Source: Limnoraphis robusta CS-951 (lineage in GTDB: Bacteria; Cyanobacteriota; Cyanobacteriia; Cyanobacteriales; Microcoleaceae). Taken from it: a DNA stretch of 23,981 bases. The position numbers and the translations under genes are program-made. The first letter of the stretch is position 1; the number at the start of each line of letters is the position of its first letter. The notes under the pieces are model-generated. The model was not told the DNA's origin and ran no database searches. It saw only the letters and a program-made list of their open reading frames with translations. Below, in pieces: positions 23,243 through 23,981 of this stretch. The DNA lies in contig NZ_LATL02000113.1 in the NCBI RefSeq assembly GCF_000972705.2, positions 1-23,981 of the forward strand, in the 5' to 3' direction.

Positions 23243-23875
23243 ATGCCTGTACAACAATCTCATTACGAAACTCTGCTGGCTGAATACAGTAATGCTGAAG
23301 CCGCAATCGCCCTTTTAAAACAACATCGAACCTACTTGGAAATGATTCCGAGTATGCGTCGCCCAGATGAAAGTTTAATTACGATTCCTTTACCGATTGT
23401 CCGTTTACGAGATGGGGTTTCTTATACAGGAAAATCGGGGCTGAGTATTACACCGGGACAAGCAATTTGTTTACCCTGTGATTTAGGGATTATCATGTGT
23501 GATCCTGAGTGGAAAGTCAAAATGGGGGCGGAAATTTTTATCTTTATTCATCGCCCCCATGAAGATTTTTCTGACTTATTAACACGCTGGCGATTTACTC
23601 AGGTTTGCTTAGAGCAGGGCTATGAATGGGTGATGCCTGAACATTATAGCCATATTTATTCACAAGAAGCTGAAAAGATTTATCCTTTGTTTGTGTTATT
23701 TTCAGAAACACCTGAACGCATTAAACGAGGACTAAAAGGTGCAAATTTACCCTTTGTTATTCCAGCGTTAGATACGACTGTAGATCCCTTAGATTATCAG
23801 TCTATTGATGAACTTGAGGAATTAGATCTTGAACATCATCCTGAGTGGAAATCATGGGGAGAACAGGAACAGTGA
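23243..23875 (+). CDS. Uncharacterised protein, probably conserved in cyanobacteria
   Basis: I do not recognise a domain in this 210-residue protein. It starts MPVQQSHYETLLAEYSNAEA, with a helical N-terminus to about residue 35, then a strand-rich middle (about 45-105) and an acidic C-terminus (about 178-200, ELEELDLEHH). There is no signal peptide or membrane segment, so it should be cytoplasmic. Three cysteines form a CxxC-x6-C pattern (C76, C79, C86), followed by H103 and H106, a possible metal or redox site, though this is speculative. Coding quality looks good and matches its neighbours. It lies 191 bp after pilC on the same strand, beyond a probable terminator, so it may have its own promoter. 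A pilus-related role is only a guess from position. Confidence 0.8.
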   Translation: MPVQQSHYETLLAEYSNAEAAIALLKQHRTYLEMIPSMRRPDESLITIPLPIVRLRDGVSYTGKSGLSITPGQAICLPCDLGIIMCDPEWKVKMGAEIFIFIHRPHEDFSDLLTRWRFTQVCLEQGYEWVMPEHYSHIYSQEAEKIYPLFVLFSETPERIKRGLKGANLPFVIPALDTTVDPLDYQSIDELEELDLEHHPEWKSWGEQEQ

Positions 23876-23885
23876 ACAGGTGTCG

Positions 23886-23981
23886 GGTGTCGGGTTTGTA
23901 GGGGCGCGCCTCCGAATTCATCTATGTTTCCCAGCAATAACTGATATAAACCCGCCCCGGTGTCGGGTTTGTAGGGGCGGG
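23886..23981. repeat. Start of a GC-rich dispersed-type repeat region (21-bp direct repeat, palindrome)
   Basis: A 21-bp sequence beginning GGTGTCGGGTTTGTAGGGG occurs at 23886-23906 and 23959-23979. CCCGCCCC (23951-23958) is the reverse complement of GGGGCGGG (23974-23981). The region is cut by the window edge and follows the last gene directly. Confidence 0.75.

Overview
The window looks like chromosomal DNA of a filamentous, Oscillatoriales-type cyanobacterium. The evidence is many copies of the HIP1 octamer GCGATCGC, a plant-type ferredoxin with a C-terminal extension, HisZ, a divergent grpE-dnaK-dnaJ / pilB-pilT-pilC arrangement, heptameric short tandem repeats and GC near the mid-forties by eye. 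The assignment below phylum is inference.

Layout. (1) 1-1450: the window opens inside a catalytically intact tnpB (minus strand) with a left-end-like hairpin, followed by tRNA-Ser(GGA), also on the minus strand. (2) 1545-3417, plus strand: a tight likely operon of 2Fe-2S ferredoxin, a lipoprotein with a degenerate SNase fold, and an inositol-monophosphatase-family enzyme. (3) 3721-5939, plus strand: a J-domain/TPR protein and hisZ. (4) 5940-12231: an accessory-looking block holding a REC-GGDEF regulator and a 1590-residue Cache/HAMP/five-PAS hybrid histidine kinase (minus strand). It is bracketed by two 58-bp direct repeats and carries other small repeats. (5) 12232-18002, minus strand: grpE, dnaK, dnaJ, a TusA-family protein and rsgA, a chaperone locus with a translation/ribosome tail. 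(6) 18521-23051, plus strand: pilB, pilT, pilC, the cytoplasmic motors and platform protein of type IV pili. (7) 23243-23981: a conserved-looking protein of unknown function and the start of a repeat-rich intergenic region.

How the parts may work together. GrpE, DnaK and DnaJ form the Hsp70 cycle, and an extra J-domain protein is encoded about 9 kb away. PilB and PilT are the extension and retraction ATPases acting on PilC. The REC-GGDEF protein probably makes c-di-GMP, and the PilB N-terminus resembles the MshEN type that can bind c-di-GMP in other bacteria, so a link between the sensory block and motility is possible but only inferred.

I saw no convincing undescribed defence or biosynthetic system. 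The least ordinary items are the repeat-bracketed sensor module, the MITE-like inverted repeat that reaches into the kinase 3' end, a 62-bp insert between 9-bp direct repeats before the regulator gene, a recent in-frame duplication in the DnaK tail, and the SNase-like lipoprotein that has lost its metal ligands.
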